Shown here: positions 17,371 to 26,465 of the stretch, piece after piece
Layout of the letters: every line of letters begins with the position of its first letter
How positions within the stretch are numbered: position 1 is the stretch's first letter
Assembly: GCA_003054665.1 (NCBI GenBank)
Contig: QAYY01000001.1
Coordinates: 609,501-673,500, forward strand
DNA from: Opitutaceae bacterium EW11
GTDB taxonomy: Bacteria > Verrucomicrobiota > Verrucomicrobiia > Opitutales > Opitutaceae
Direction of reading: 5' to 3'
DNA: 64,000 nt
Notes under the pieces: generated by a model
The model's database searches: none
What the model was told of the DNA's origin: nothing
What the model saw: only the letters and a program-made list of their open reading frames with translations
Position numbers and translations under genes: made by a program

Positions 17371-18804
17371 ATGAAACCCAAACCCGTGCTCGTGTTCGTC
17401 GGCGTCGCCGTCCTCGCCGCCGCGACGGCAGGCGGTTTCGCCTGGCGGCGCGCCGCAGTCCGGCGCGCCATCGTGACCGCTTCGCTCCCCGCCACTCCCG
17501 AGATGCGGGACGCCTCGTTCGTGCTCCAGGAACGGCTCGCGCAGGCGGAGAAATCGGCCCGCTCCGGCAGTGTCGACGGCCTCGTCGAACTCGCGATCGT
17601 GTACCACGCAAACGGATACTTCGGCGAAGCCGCGCGTTGCTACGAGGGGCTCGAAGAACTCCAGCCTTCCGAAGCGCGCTGGCCGCACCTCCACGCGAGC
17701 ATCCTGGCCGGCTACGGCGAAAACGAACCCGCCATCGGTCTCTGGCGCCGCGCCGTCGAACTCGCCCCCGACTACACTCCCGCCCGCCTGCGCCTTGCCG
17801 ACGCTTTGTTGAAGGACAACCGCCGGGACGAGGCCGCTAAGGTCTACCAGGACGTGCTCGCACGGAAACCCGGCGAACCCTACGCGCTGCTCGGCCTGGC
17901 CCGCATCGACCTCGAACAGAACCGGCTGCAGGACGCCCGCACGAAACTCGAGACGGTCTACGAAACAAGCAAGGCACAGCTCGGCTACGACCTGATCGTT
18001 TCCGTCTACGAACGCCTTGGGCTCGCGGATCGAGCCGCAGCGATTCGCGGAAGCTACCGGGCTTCCGGCGCCTACCGCGACGTGCCGGACCCGTGGGCGG
18101 ACAGCCTTCTCGACGACTGCTACGATACCTACCGCATAGCTCTCGGCGCAGGTGCGATCAACCGGAGCGGCGACTATCCGACGGCGCTGCGTCTCCTTCT
18201 CCGCGCCGTCCAGCTGGCGCCGAAAGACGTATCGGCCCATTTTCAGCTCGGTGGCATGTACCGGGAACACGGTGAACTCGCCAAGGCGGGCCAGGAGTTC
18301 CAGCAGTGCACCGTGATCGATCCCGCGTTTTCCGACGGTTGGATACAGCTGAGCAACCTCCTCGCTCAGATGGGCGACGCCCAAGGTTCCGAACGGACCC
18401 TCCTCGCAGGACTCGGCCATTGTCCGGACTCACCGGGCATCAATCTCGCTCGCGGACGCATGCTTCAAAAGGCCGGCCAGATCGAAGAAGCCATTCCCTA
18501 CTTCGAGGCGTCGATCCGCATCCGGCCAAACGAACCCGACGCCTACATCGATCTGGCCAACGCCTACATCGCCCTCGGGAAAAACGATCTTGGGATTCAG
18601 CAACTACATAAGGCGCTCGAAGTCGATCCGGAGCATCCAGGCGTGCTCACGGTCCTCGCCTACAATGCGATCTCCAACAAGGACCGGGCCGATGCCGACC
18701 GGTGGATGACGCGGGTCGCGAACCAGCCGAACGTGCAGAAGGAAATGGTCGCCCGGCTTGCAGCCGAATACGCGAGTGTGTTCGGACAGCCTTGGGCGCG
18801 CTGA
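17371..18804 (+). CDS. TPR-repeat protein with N-terminal membrane anchor
   Basis: 477 residues. Residues ~5-23 are one hydrophobic helix (VLVFVGVAVLAAATAGG) followed by RR, suggesting an inner-membrane anchor with the bulk in the periplasm. The rest is alpha-helical with many TPR-type units, for example ALRLLLRAVQLAPKDVSAHF and AIPYFEASIRIRPNEPDAY. TPR proteins scaffold protein complexes. Gene order after an FG-GAP lipoprotein and before two ASPIC/UnbV proteins on the opposite strand suggests that these act together, but no direct evidence exists. It converges on the next gene with 33 bases between them. Confidence 0.88.
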   Translation: MKPKPVLVFVGVAVLAAATAGGFAWRRAAVRRAIVTASLPATPEMRDASFVLQERLAQAEKSARSGSVDGLVELAIVYHANGYFGEAARCYEGLEELQPSEARWPHLHASILAGYGENEPAIGLWRRAVELAPDYTPARLRLADALLKDNRRDEAAKVYQDVLARKPGEPYALLGLARIDLEQNRLQDARTKLETVYETSKAQLGYDLIVSVYERLGLADRAAAIRGSYRASGAYRDVPDPWADSLLDDCYDTYRIALGAGAINRSGDYPTALRLLLRAVQLAPKDVSAHFQLGGMYREHGELAKAGQEFQQCTVIDPAFSDGWIQLSNLLAQMGDAQGSERTLLAGLGHCPDSPGINLARGRMLQKAGQIEEAIPYFEASIRIRPNEPDAYIDLANAYIALGKNDLGIQQLHKALEVDPEHPGVLTVLAYNAISNKDRADADRWMTRVANQPNVQKEMVARLAAEYASVFGQPWAR

Positions 18805-18814
18805 AGAACGCGCA

Positions 18815-18834
18815 GGTTCGGCGCCGGCCGAGCC
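18815..18834. other. Hairpin between convergent genes
   Basis: GGTTCGGC (18815-18822) and GCCGAGCC (18827-18834) can pair with one G-T wobble around a GCCG loop. It sits between two converging genes and could act as a bidirectional transcription stop, but there is no T run on either side. Confidence 0.35.
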
Positions 18835-18837
18835 TCT

Positions 18838-21800
18838 CTAGTCGGCCTTGATCGCGAGCGTCGCCACGCCCGGCGGGACTTCGCTCACGGTCTCCCGGCC
18901 ATTCGGCCACCGCACCCGGACGCGCACCGCATGCGCGGCTTCTGTGTATCCGAAAAAGCAGGTCGGACTCGACTGGCTGAGATACCCTTCGCCGACGTGT
19001 ACTTCGGCCAGCCGGTTCGAGCCATCCGACAGCTCGAGCCACACCCGCGCCCCCGCCGCGCCGGGGTTCCTGGACGGGCCGACCAATCGCACCGCGAGCG
19101 CGTGACGCCCCGGCAAACCTCCGTTCCGGAACGCGAGGGACGTGTCGTTGTTGCGAGTGACGATGAAATCTGCCCAGCCGTCTCCATCGAGATCGACCAC
19201 GGCGAGCGCCTTCGCGTCTCCGGGAACAACAAGCCCCGTTTCAAACGGCGTAGCTGCCACAAATCCACCCTGGCCGTCTCCGCGTAGCAGCTGACTCAGC
19301 CCGCCGTCGAAACGCCCCATCGCAGTCGCCGGAGCATACGAGTTCTGCACCAGGTAGAGATCCGCATGTCCGTCACCGTCGAAATCACCCGCCGCCAAAC
19401 CTTGCGCCGGCGCGATCTGAGCCAGTCGCGGAAGGGCTTCGAACCGGTACGTACCGTCGGGACGGCTGAGAAACACCCCGCTTCGCAGCTCGGTCGCTGC
19501 AAGCCGGCGGGCGGCGGCAAGGCGCTCCTTCCCGAGAATCTGATCCAGCGGCGCCCGAGCGTAGTCGTCGTTCTTCGGAAAACGCCGGAGAACCGAGGGG
19601 ATGACAGCCCCCAGTTCGTTGCGCGTTCGACGGGGATAGATCTGGCCGTCCTGGACCAGCGCTTCCACGAGCTGACGTGAGTTGCCGCCTGCAAACGCTC
19701 CGTCGAACAACAACGCGGGGGCTTCGGCGGTCGCCCGGTAGGGTGTATTCAGTCCGAGGTTACCCACAGCGTAGTCGAGATGTCCGTCGCCGTTGAAGTC
19801 GGCGGCAGCGAGCGAAGTCCACAACCCGGTTCCTGCGGATTCGAAGCCGGCGTCTTTCCTCTCCTCGAATCCTCTTCCCTGTCGATTTCGCCAGTACCGG
19901 ACAGGCCCCCACTCCGTCGCGACGAGGAGGTCCATCCAGCCGTCGCCGTCGACATCCGTCCACAAAGCCGCGGTCACCAGCCCAACTTCGCTCAGGCCTG
20001 GCGCCAATCCCGCCGTCATATCCATGAACTTTCCGTCAACGTTCCGCCAGAGCGCGCTCCGTGGGGTAGCGGGATACGATCCGGGAACCACCCGACCGCC
20101 CAAGAACACATCGAGTCGGCCGTCGCGGTCGAAGTCCGCCGCCACCGCTGCACCGATGCTGGACGAAAAACTCGGGAGCGTGCCAACGGGGGCGGGAGCA
20201 AAACTCCCATTTCCCTGCGCGAGCCAGAGCACCGGCTGATAACCCTCGGAGTCAGCCGGAAGCCGGGTTCCGCTTTTGGTGATCAAGATCGCCGGAGGAT
20301 CACCTGCGTCCGGCTGGAGGATCAGCACCGGACCGTCGTCCGGCAACCGCCCTGGCGAGGCCGGAGGGGAACCGAGCGGAACCTCCGCTCCGAATCCTCC
20401 CGCCTTGCGTCCGAGAAACACCCGGGCCGGCAGGGCACTCGTCCCGCCAATCACGACGTCGTCGATTCCGTCGGAATTCAGGTCGCCCACCGCCATGGCA
20501 GGGCCGCTCTGACTAAAACGCCAGGGGAGGAGCGGCTGCTGAACAATCTCGCCGGTTTTTTCTTCCGGCGTCGCCCGCGTGACGGGCGATCCGCGCCCGC
20601 CGTCGACGAACTGCGCGGCAGCCTTCGCCGTCTGGGATTGAACCCGGGGGGCTTCCGATCGGGCCGGTTCGGTCACCGTAAAACGCCGATCTGCGGGAAG
20701 ATCGTGAAACGTCTGCACGACTCCGCTCGGCCACTCCACCGTCAGCGTTTGGATTCGGTCGTCGCCGCCGATTCCGAAATGGAGAACGGCCTCGCTCCCC
20801 GAAAGGTACCCGCGCATGAGGACCAACTGCCGCACCTGCGCGCCCGATTTCGATTCGAGTCGCACCGTCGCGCCGACGCCGAAGCGGTTGGATTGTGTAC
20901 CGCGGAGGGCGACGATCGCGCGTTGGCCGGAATCGGAATCGTTCCTCAACAACGTCACGCCGGCTTCGAAGTTGGCCACCGCCAGATCGAGATCTCCGTC
21001 GCCGTCGAAATCGGCAAAGGCAGCGCCAAAGCTCACGCCGGTCTGATCGAGCCCCCACGCGGGCCCCACCGAATCGAACTGGAGATCGCCCCGATTCCTG
21101 AATGCGAGGTTCGTTTCCGCGAGCACCGGGCTGGCGCGCATGATCCGTCGCGAGTCGCCAGGACCTTCGGCCTCCAGGAGCCGCGCGAGCAGATCGGCAT
21201 TGTGGTACTCGCGGACCATCCCGTTGGCGATGTAGAGGTCGAGCCGACCGTCGTTGTCGAGATCCTCGAAGCGCACCGACCAGGTCCAGTCGCTCGAACT
21301 CAAACCCGCCAGGCAAGCCGCTTCCAGAAAACGGCCCGTGCCCGTGTTCACGTAGAGCGCATTCCTCATGATTTGCGCCGCTTGCCCCGGCCTGCCCGCA
21401 TCCATCTGAGCCCTGGCGCGCGATCCCGCCATGCCCCGCAGGTCCTTCTCGTGCGTGGTCGGCGCCATGTCCGCCACAAACAAATCGAAGCGTCCGTCGT
21501 TGTTCACGTCCCCGAAATCCGACCCCATCCCGTAGTACGGAGTGTGCGGCACCGTCGCGTCGACGACGTCGGTGAACGTTCCGTCGCGATTATTCCGATA
21601 CAGACGATCCGGCGCCGCGTAGTCGTTGGCCACATAGAGATCGGGCCAGCCGTCCCCGTCGAAATCCCACCACGTCGCGGAATGCCCGCAGGTATCTCCG
21701 GAGATCCCCGCCCGCGCCGTCACTTCGGTGAAGGTGCCGTTGCCGTTGTTGTGGAAAAGGTGATCGGGCTGGCCGTTCGGATGCGTCGTGGCGTCGAGCA

Positions 21801-22500
21801 TGTTCGTCTGCACGTACACATCCAGCCACCCGTCCCGATCGTAGTCACAGAATGCGGCTGCGCCCGAACCGTCGACCAAGGCGAGTCCGCGCGCCGAAGC
21901 CTCCTCCTTGAACGTTCCGTCGCCCTGGTCGACGTAGAGCAGATTCGGGGCGCCGAATCGGGTCACGTAAAGATCGAGCCGGCCGTCGTTGTTCACGTCC
22001 ACGAACACCGCGCCCTGCTTCCAGGCCGCAAGCGGATCCCGATCCTTCGCCTTGCCCGCAAGATCGCTCAGCCAAGCCATCCCGCGCTGCCAGGCGCTCC
22101 GAGCTTCGAGCAGGCCGGCTTTTTCGGTCACGTCCTCGAACTTCCAGCCGCCGAGATTCCGGAAGAGGCGGCACTGACCGGTCTTGTTGACGACGAACAG
22201 ATCGGGGCGGCCGTCGCCGTCATAATCTCCCGCCGCCAGCCCGGTGCCGATCTCTCCGTATGCGAGCTCCTGATACCGTTTCCCCCACATCTCGGGATCG
22301 TCATAGCGATTCTCGGTTGCCACACCGGTCTGCGCCGGATCGAGCTGCACGAACATCGTCTTCCCCCGCGGCCCCGAGCGCGGAGCGAGCGTCTGTTCCG
22401 ACAGCCCCGGCTGAACCGGCTCCGCGGCGACCGTGCCGAGCGCAAGCGCGAGGACGGCCAAGACGGAACGCGAGATTCGAAACAGGAAATTCGCGGACAT
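18838..22500 (-). CDS. Giant FG-GAP/VCBS protein with two ASPIC/UnbV domains (CRTAC1-like)
   Basis: 1220 residues with a signal peptide ending near VAAEP. The protein is an internal duplication: each half begins with FG-GAP/VCBS blades rich in DxDxDGxxD loops (GDYDGDGRPD, DVNNDGRLD, DYDRDGWLD, DFDGDGDLD) and ends with an ASPIC/UnbV domain (about 541-612 and 1148-1220; both carry GVGA or GAAGA, then L.RGYLS or EGYLSQSS, then a V.WP(S/N)G strand). This architecture is that of CRTAC1 proteins, which are exported calcium-binding beta-propellers. No enzymatic motif is visible. Next to it, 71 bases upstream on the same strand, lies a paralogue of the same length, evidence of tandem gene duplication. 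The pyrimidine-rich leader lacks a Shine-Dalgarno site. Confidence 0.87.
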   Translation of the reverse strand: MSANFLFRISRSVLAVLALALGTVAAEPVQPGLSEQTLAPRSGPRGKTMFVQLDPAQTGVATENRYDDPEMWGKRYQELAYGEIGTGLAAGDYDGDGRPDLFVVNKTGQCRLFRNLGGWKFEDVTEKAGLLEARSAWQRGMAWLSDLAGKAKDRDPLAAWKQGAVFVDVNNDGRLDLYVTRFGAPNLLYVDQGDGTFKEEASARGLALVDGSGAAAFCDYDRDGWLDVYVQTNMLDATTHPNGQPDHLFHNNGNGTFTEVTARAGISGDTCGHSATWWDFDGDGWPDLYVANDYAAPDRLYRNNRDGTFTDVVDATVPHTPYYGMGSDFGDVNNDGRFDLFVADMAPTTHEKDLRGMAGSRARAQMDAGRPGQAAQIMRNALYVNTGTGRFLEAACLAGLSSSDWTWSVRFEDLDNDGRLDLYIANGMVREYHNADLLARLLEAEGPGDSRRIMRASPVLAETNLAFRNRGDLQFDSVGPAWGLDQTGVSFGAAFADFDGDGDLDLAVANFEAGVTLLRNDSDSGQRAIVALRGTQSNRFGVGATVRLESKSGAQVRQLVLMRGYLSGSEAVLHFGIGGDDRIQTLTVEWPSGVVQTFHDLPADRRFTVTEPARSEAPRVQSQTAKAAAQFVDGGRGSPVTRATPEEKTGEIVQQPLLPWRFSQSGPAMAVGDLNSDGIDDVVIGGTSALPARVFLGRKAGGFGAEVPLGSPPASPGRLPDDGPVLILQPDAGDPPAILITKSGTRLPADSEGYQPVLWLAQGNGSFAPAPVGTLPSFSSSIGAAVAADFDRDGRLDVFLGGRVVPGSYPATPRSALWRNVDGKFMDMTAGLAPGLSEVGLVTAALWTDVDGDGWMDLLVATEWGPVRYWRNRQGRGFEERKDAGFESAGTGLWTSLAAADFNGDGHLDYAVGNLGLNTPYRATAEAPALLFDGAFAGGNSRQLVEALVQDGQIYPRRTRNELGAVIPSVLRRFPKNDDYARAPLDQILGKERLAAARRLAATELRSGVFLSRPDGTYRFEALPRLAQIAPAQGLAAGDFDGDGHADLYLVQNSYAPATAMGRFDGGLSQLLRGDGQGGFVAATPFETGLVVPGDAKALAVVDLDGDGWADFIVTRNNDTSLAFRNGGLPGRHALAVRLVGPSRNPGAAGARVWLELSDGSNRLAEVHVGEGYLSQSSPTCFFGYTEAAHAVRVRVRWPNGRETVSEVPPGVATLAIKAD

Positions 22501-22571
22501 GGGGTACGGAAAGAAGACGAAGCCCTCCGCGACGAGTCAACGGCCGCCGCGAGATCGGCATCCACCGACGG

Positions 22572-25500
22572 TCAGCGCGACGCCTGCACTGTCGCGCTCG
22601 TCGCGCCGGGAGCCACATCGCGGACGGTTTCAGCCCCGTCCGACCAACGCACGCGGAGTCGCCGAGGCTGCAAAGCGCGCGGAACGCCGAACCAACAGCG
22701 GGCGCTCGACTGGCTCATGTAACTGGACCCTGCATACACCTCGACCGTCTGCCTCGAGCCGTCCGACAGTTCGAGTACGACGAGGGAGCCGACGCCAGTC
22801 GGATTCCCCTTCGGCCCCTGCAAGGTGACGCCAAATCCCGCTCCGGACGGGGCGCGATTGCGGTACAAGATCGAGCTTCCGCCATTTCGCGTCGCGAAGA
22901 AGTCCGCTCCGCCGTCCGCGTCGACATCGAGCGCGACGAGAGCTTTAGCGTCGCCCGACACGCACAGCCCGCTCTCCCCGACTGGGACGGGGAAAAGCCC
23001 GCCGCGGCCGTCGCCGCGAAGCAGTTGTCCAAGGCCGCCGTCAAAGCGCCCCGCGTACGAGAGGCTCGCGAACGAGTTCTGCACGGCAAAGACGTCCGCG
23101 CACCCGTCGCCGTCGAAATCCCCGGCCACCATGCCTTGGAGGGGCGCAACCTGCACGACGCGGGGAAACGCGACAAAGCGGTAGGTGCCGTCCGGCTGGC
23201 TGAGAAACACGCCGCTCCTGAACTCCGTCGCGGCAAAACGCTCGGCCGAGGCCAGTGCCTCTTCTCCAAGGATCTCACCGAGGGTGGCGCGGGCATAGGA
23301 GTTCGTTTCGCGGAAACGCCGCAGGACGGAGGGGATCTGCGCTCCGAGGTCGCGCCGGCTCCGCCAGGGATAGAGCTTGTCGTCTTCGTAGTAGGCTTCG
23401 ATCGCCAGCGGCGTTCGCGTGCCGAACTTGCCCAGAAAGAGGAGAGCCGGATGAGTCGGCGAAGCCTGGTAACGCGTGTTGAGGCCGAGGTTTCCGGCGA
23501 CATAGTCCGGCCGACCGTCGCCGTTGAAATCGGCCGCGGCGAGCGAGGTCCACCAACCGGTGCCTGCCCTCGAGAAGCCAAGGCGTTCGGTCCAGTCCGT
23601 GAAGCCACGGCCCTCGTCGTTGTGAAAACACATCACGCTGCCCCACTCGATCGCCAGGATCAGGTCTGGGTAACCGTCGCCGTCCACATCCGACCAGAGG
23701 GCGGAGTTCACGATTCCGCTTCGGCGGAGCATGGGGGCGAGCAGGGTCGAGACATTCTCAAATCTCCCTCCGCCGCGGTTCGCCAGGAGGGCATTGTCAC
23801 CCGCTTCCGGATACAAGCCGGGGATTCCGCGCGAGCCGACAAACACGTCCAGACGCCCGTCCCGATCGAAATCGGCGGCGGCCAGAGCCCCCACGTTCGC
23901 AGTCAGCGGAACGCTCCCCGGCTGCGCCGGAGCGAAATGCCCGCGTCCGTCGTTGATCAGGAGGGTAAGCGCGTAGTCGTCCGGTTTTGCCGCCGGGCTG
24001 TCGCCGGTCTTGGAGACGAGCAGGTCCAGCGAGCCGTCGCCGTTCGCATCGATCAGCAGAAGCGGTCCGTCGGGGAGTCCGCCCGGATACGACACAGGCA
24101 GCGGCTCAGGCGTGGAGAAGCCCCCGGCGCTCTGGTTTCGCAGAAGGCGTGCCGGATCCTTCGGCGAACCGCCCACCACCAAATCCTCTCGTCCGTCGCC
24201 ATCGACGTCGCCCACCGCCGCGGCGGGCCCGCGCCCATTCTGGCTGAGCGGGAGAAACGGCTGCCGTGCAACCTCGTCGGCCTTCGATTCGTTCACCGTC
24301 ACTTCGGCATGGAGGCGACGGCTCGCGTCCTCGAACTGCGAGGAACCGGGCGAGCCGCACGCGGCGGGAACCGCTGGAGGAAGCTTCGCCGAACCAGAAG
24401 GCTCCGTGATCGTGTAGCGCCGGTCGGCCGCGAGGCCCTGGAATTGCTGCACAACGCCGCTCGGCCAGGAGATGGTCAGCCGATCGATCGTTTCATCCCG
24501 GCCGAGCCCGAAGTGCAGCTCCGTGCCGCTGCTCGAGAGATACCCGCGCGTCAGCACCAGGGTTCTGACCTGCGTGCCGAGCGAGCTTTCGACCCTCGCG
24601 GTTGCCCCCACGCCGAAGCGGTTCGAGCGCGTGCCATGGAGGTCGAGCACGATCCGATGGCCGGAATCGGAATCATTGCGGAAAACGGATACGCCGCCCT
24701 GGTAATTGGCGTAGACCAGGTCGAGATCTCCGTCCCCGTCGAAGTCGGCCAGGACCGATCCGAAGCTCACGCCCTTCTGATCCAGGCCCCAGGCGGCGCC
24801 GACGTCCTCGAATCTCAAGTCGCCGCAATTCCGATACGCGAGGTGCCGCTCGGCCAGGAGCGGCGTCAGCTGCACGACACGAACGCGCTCGGCTTCGCTC
24901 TCCGCGCGCATGACGCGGTCGAGCAGGTCGTTGTTGTGGAACTCGCGCACCATTCCGTTCGTGAAAAACAGGTCCAGCCAGCCGTCGTTGTCCAAGTCCT
25001 CGAAGCGAACCGTCCAAGTCCAGTCCGTCGCCTGAACTCCGGCCAGTTGCGCCGCCTCGAGCATCCGTCCCGTGCCGGTGTTGAGATACAGGGCGCTCCG
25101 AGAATACTGCGGCACGGCCGGCGCATTCCTCGCCGCCTCATCGCTCATGCCTCGGGCGAAGACCATCGAGCGCTGGTCTTTTTCGTGCGTCGTGGCGGCC
25201 ATGTCGGCCACCAGGAGATCCGGAAGGCCGTCGTTGTTGATGTCGCCCTGATCGGACCCCATCGACGAGAAGGGCATGTGCGGAACTGTCCGCTGGATCA
25301 CGTCGGTGAACGTGCCGTCGCCATTGTTGTGATACAGCACGTCGGGAACCGCGAAGTCGTTCGCCACGTAAATGTCGGGCCAGCCGTCCTGGTTGTAGTC
25401 CCACCAATCCACCGAGTGCCCGTGCGCGTCGCCGCGAATGTCCGCCCGGTCGGTGACGTCGGTGAACGTGCCGTCGCCGTAGTTGTGGAAGAGGTAGTCG

Positions 25501-26279
25501 CGCTGGCCGTTCGGCCGCGCGCTGGAACTCAGGACGTTGGTCTGGACGAAAAGATCGAGCCAGCCGTCGCGGTCGTAGTCGCAAAACGCGGCTGCGCCGC
25601 TCGCATCCAAAACAGCAACCCCGCGCGCCGCCGCCTCCTCCTTGAACGTGCCGTCTCCCTGGTTGATGAAAAGCTGATTGGGCGCGTTGTAGCGGCAGAC
25701 GTAGAGATCGAGCCAGCCGTCGTTGTTCACGTCGGCGAACGTTGCTCCCTGTTTCCACGGCTGCAGTTCGTCCGCAGCGCGGGCCGAGCCCGTGGTGCGT
25801 TTGAGCCACGCCAAACCGCGTTCCCAGGCGCTTCCGGAAGGAAGCAGCCCGGCCTTTTCGGTCACATCCTCGAACTTCCAGCCGCCGAGATTGCGAAAGA
25901 GTCGGCACACGCCGGTCTTGCTCACGACGAACAGGTCCGGCCTTCCGTCGTTGTCGAAATCTCCGACGGCCAATCCGGTGCCGATCGCTCCGAGATAGAA
26001 TTCCGGGAAAAGGTCGCCCCACATCCTGGGGTCTGCGTAGGCGTTTTCCGTGACGAGCCCGGTTTGTTCGGGCGGAAGCGGCGTGAACAGCGTCGACCCG
26101 CGCGGCCCCGAGCGCGGCGCCAACGGACTGTCGGAGATGAGGCGGGCGGAAGCCGCAGGAGGCGCCCCCAACGCAGCGGACAGACCGGCGAGCGAGGCGG
26201 CGAACGCAAAAATGCAGGTGCGGAGGAGCGCGAACGAAGGGCTCTGCGCGGGGAAAACGCGAAGCTCCAGAGGGGGCAT
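22572..26279 (-). CDS. Giant FG-GAP/VCBS protein with two ASPIC/UnbV domains, paralogue
   Basis: 1235 residues, collinear with the downstream paralogue over its whole length: shared blocks include APRSGPRG, LFRNLGGWKFEDVTEKAGLL, AAFCDYDRDGWLD and FRNDSDSG. It begins with a hydrophobic segment ending near AALGAPPAASA, so it is exported. Two ASPIC/UnbV domains close the two halves (about 550-620 and 1160-1235). FG-GAP loops of the DxDxDGxxD kind occur throughout and should bind calcium. It is divergent from the polytopic membrane protein gene, with 186 bases between, and probably heads a two-gene operon with the 18838-22500 gene. Function unknown. Confidence 0.87.
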   Translation of the reverse strand: MPPLELRVFPAQSPSFALLRTCIFAFAASLAGLSAALGAPPAASARLISDSPLAPRSGPRGSTLFTPLPPEQTGLVTENAYADPRMWGDLFPEFYLGAIGTGLAVGDFDNDGRPDLFVVSKTGVCRLFRNLGGWKFEDVTEKAGLLPSGSAWERGLAWLKRTTGSARAADELQPWKQGATFADVNNDGWLDLYVCRYNAPNQLFINQGDGTFKEEAAARGVAVLDASGAAAFCDYDRDGWLDLFVQTNVLSSSARPNGQRDYLFHNYGDGTFTDVTDRADIRGDAHGHSVDWWDYNQDGWPDIYVANDFAVPDVLYHNNGDGTFTDVIQRTVPHMPFSSMGSDQGDINNDGLPDLLVADMAATTHEKDQRSMVFARGMSDEAARNAPAVPQYSRSALYLNTGTGRMLEAAQLAGVQATDWTWTVRFEDLDNDGWLDLFFTNGMVREFHNNDLLDRVMRAESEAERVRVVQLTPLLAERHLAYRNCGDLRFEDVGAAWGLDQKGVSFGSVLADFDGDGDLDLVYANYQGGVSVFRNDSDSGHRIVLDLHGTRSNRFGVGATARVESSLGTQVRTLVLTRGYLSSSGTELHFGLGRDETIDRLTISWPSGVVQQFQGLAADRRYTITEPSGSAKLPPAVPAACGSPGSSQFEDASRRLHAEVTVNESKADEVARQPFLPLSQNGRGPAAAVGDVDGDGREDLVVGGSPKDPARLLRNQSAGGFSTPEPLPVSYPGGLPDGPLLLIDANGDGSLDLLVSKTGDSPAAKPDDYALTLLINDGRGHFAPAQPGSVPLTANVGALAAADFDRDGRLDVFVGSRGIPGLYPEAGDNALLANRGGGRFENVSTLLAPMLRRSGIVNSALWSDVDGDGYPDLILAIEWGSVMCFHNDEGRGFTDWTERLGFSRAGTGWWTSLAAADFNGDGRPDYVAGNLGLNTRYQASPTHPALLFLGKFGTRTPLAIEAYYEDDKLYPWRSRRDLGAQIPSVLRRFRETNSYARATLGEILGEEALASAERFAATEFRSGVFLSQPDGTYRFVAFPRVVQVAPLQGMVAGDFDGDGCADVFAVQNSFASLSYAGRFDGGLGQLLRGDGRGGLFPVPVGESGLCVSGDAKALVALDVDADGGADFFATRNGGSSILYRNRAPSGAGFGVTLQGPKGNPTGVGSLVVLELSDGSRQTVEVYAGSSYMSQSSARCWFGVPRALQPRRLRVRWSDGAETVRDVAPGATSATVQASR

Positions 26280-26465
26280 ATCGGGTAGGGCGCCGAAGGA
26301 AGGCGGCGTCCCAGAATGAAGTCAATGTCCCGACGTTCGCGCGATGAGAAAACCGCCCATTCCACGACGGACGGAAGACGTCGAACTGCACGCCTCAGCA
26401 CCGTCGCCATCGCCCTTGCATCGCCTCATCGCCGACGTTTCAGTTTCCGGGCTTCCCTGCCCCTG

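Noticed and set aside
19780-22722. Plus-strand open frame of ~980 codons over the ASPIC/UnbV gene
   Set aside because: Rich in Arg, Val and Glu with no domain; it is the antisense shadow of a GC-rich, repeat-rich gene.
22260-26288. Plus-strand open frame of ~1340 codons
   Set aside because: Same reason: antisense shadow of the 22572-26279 gene.
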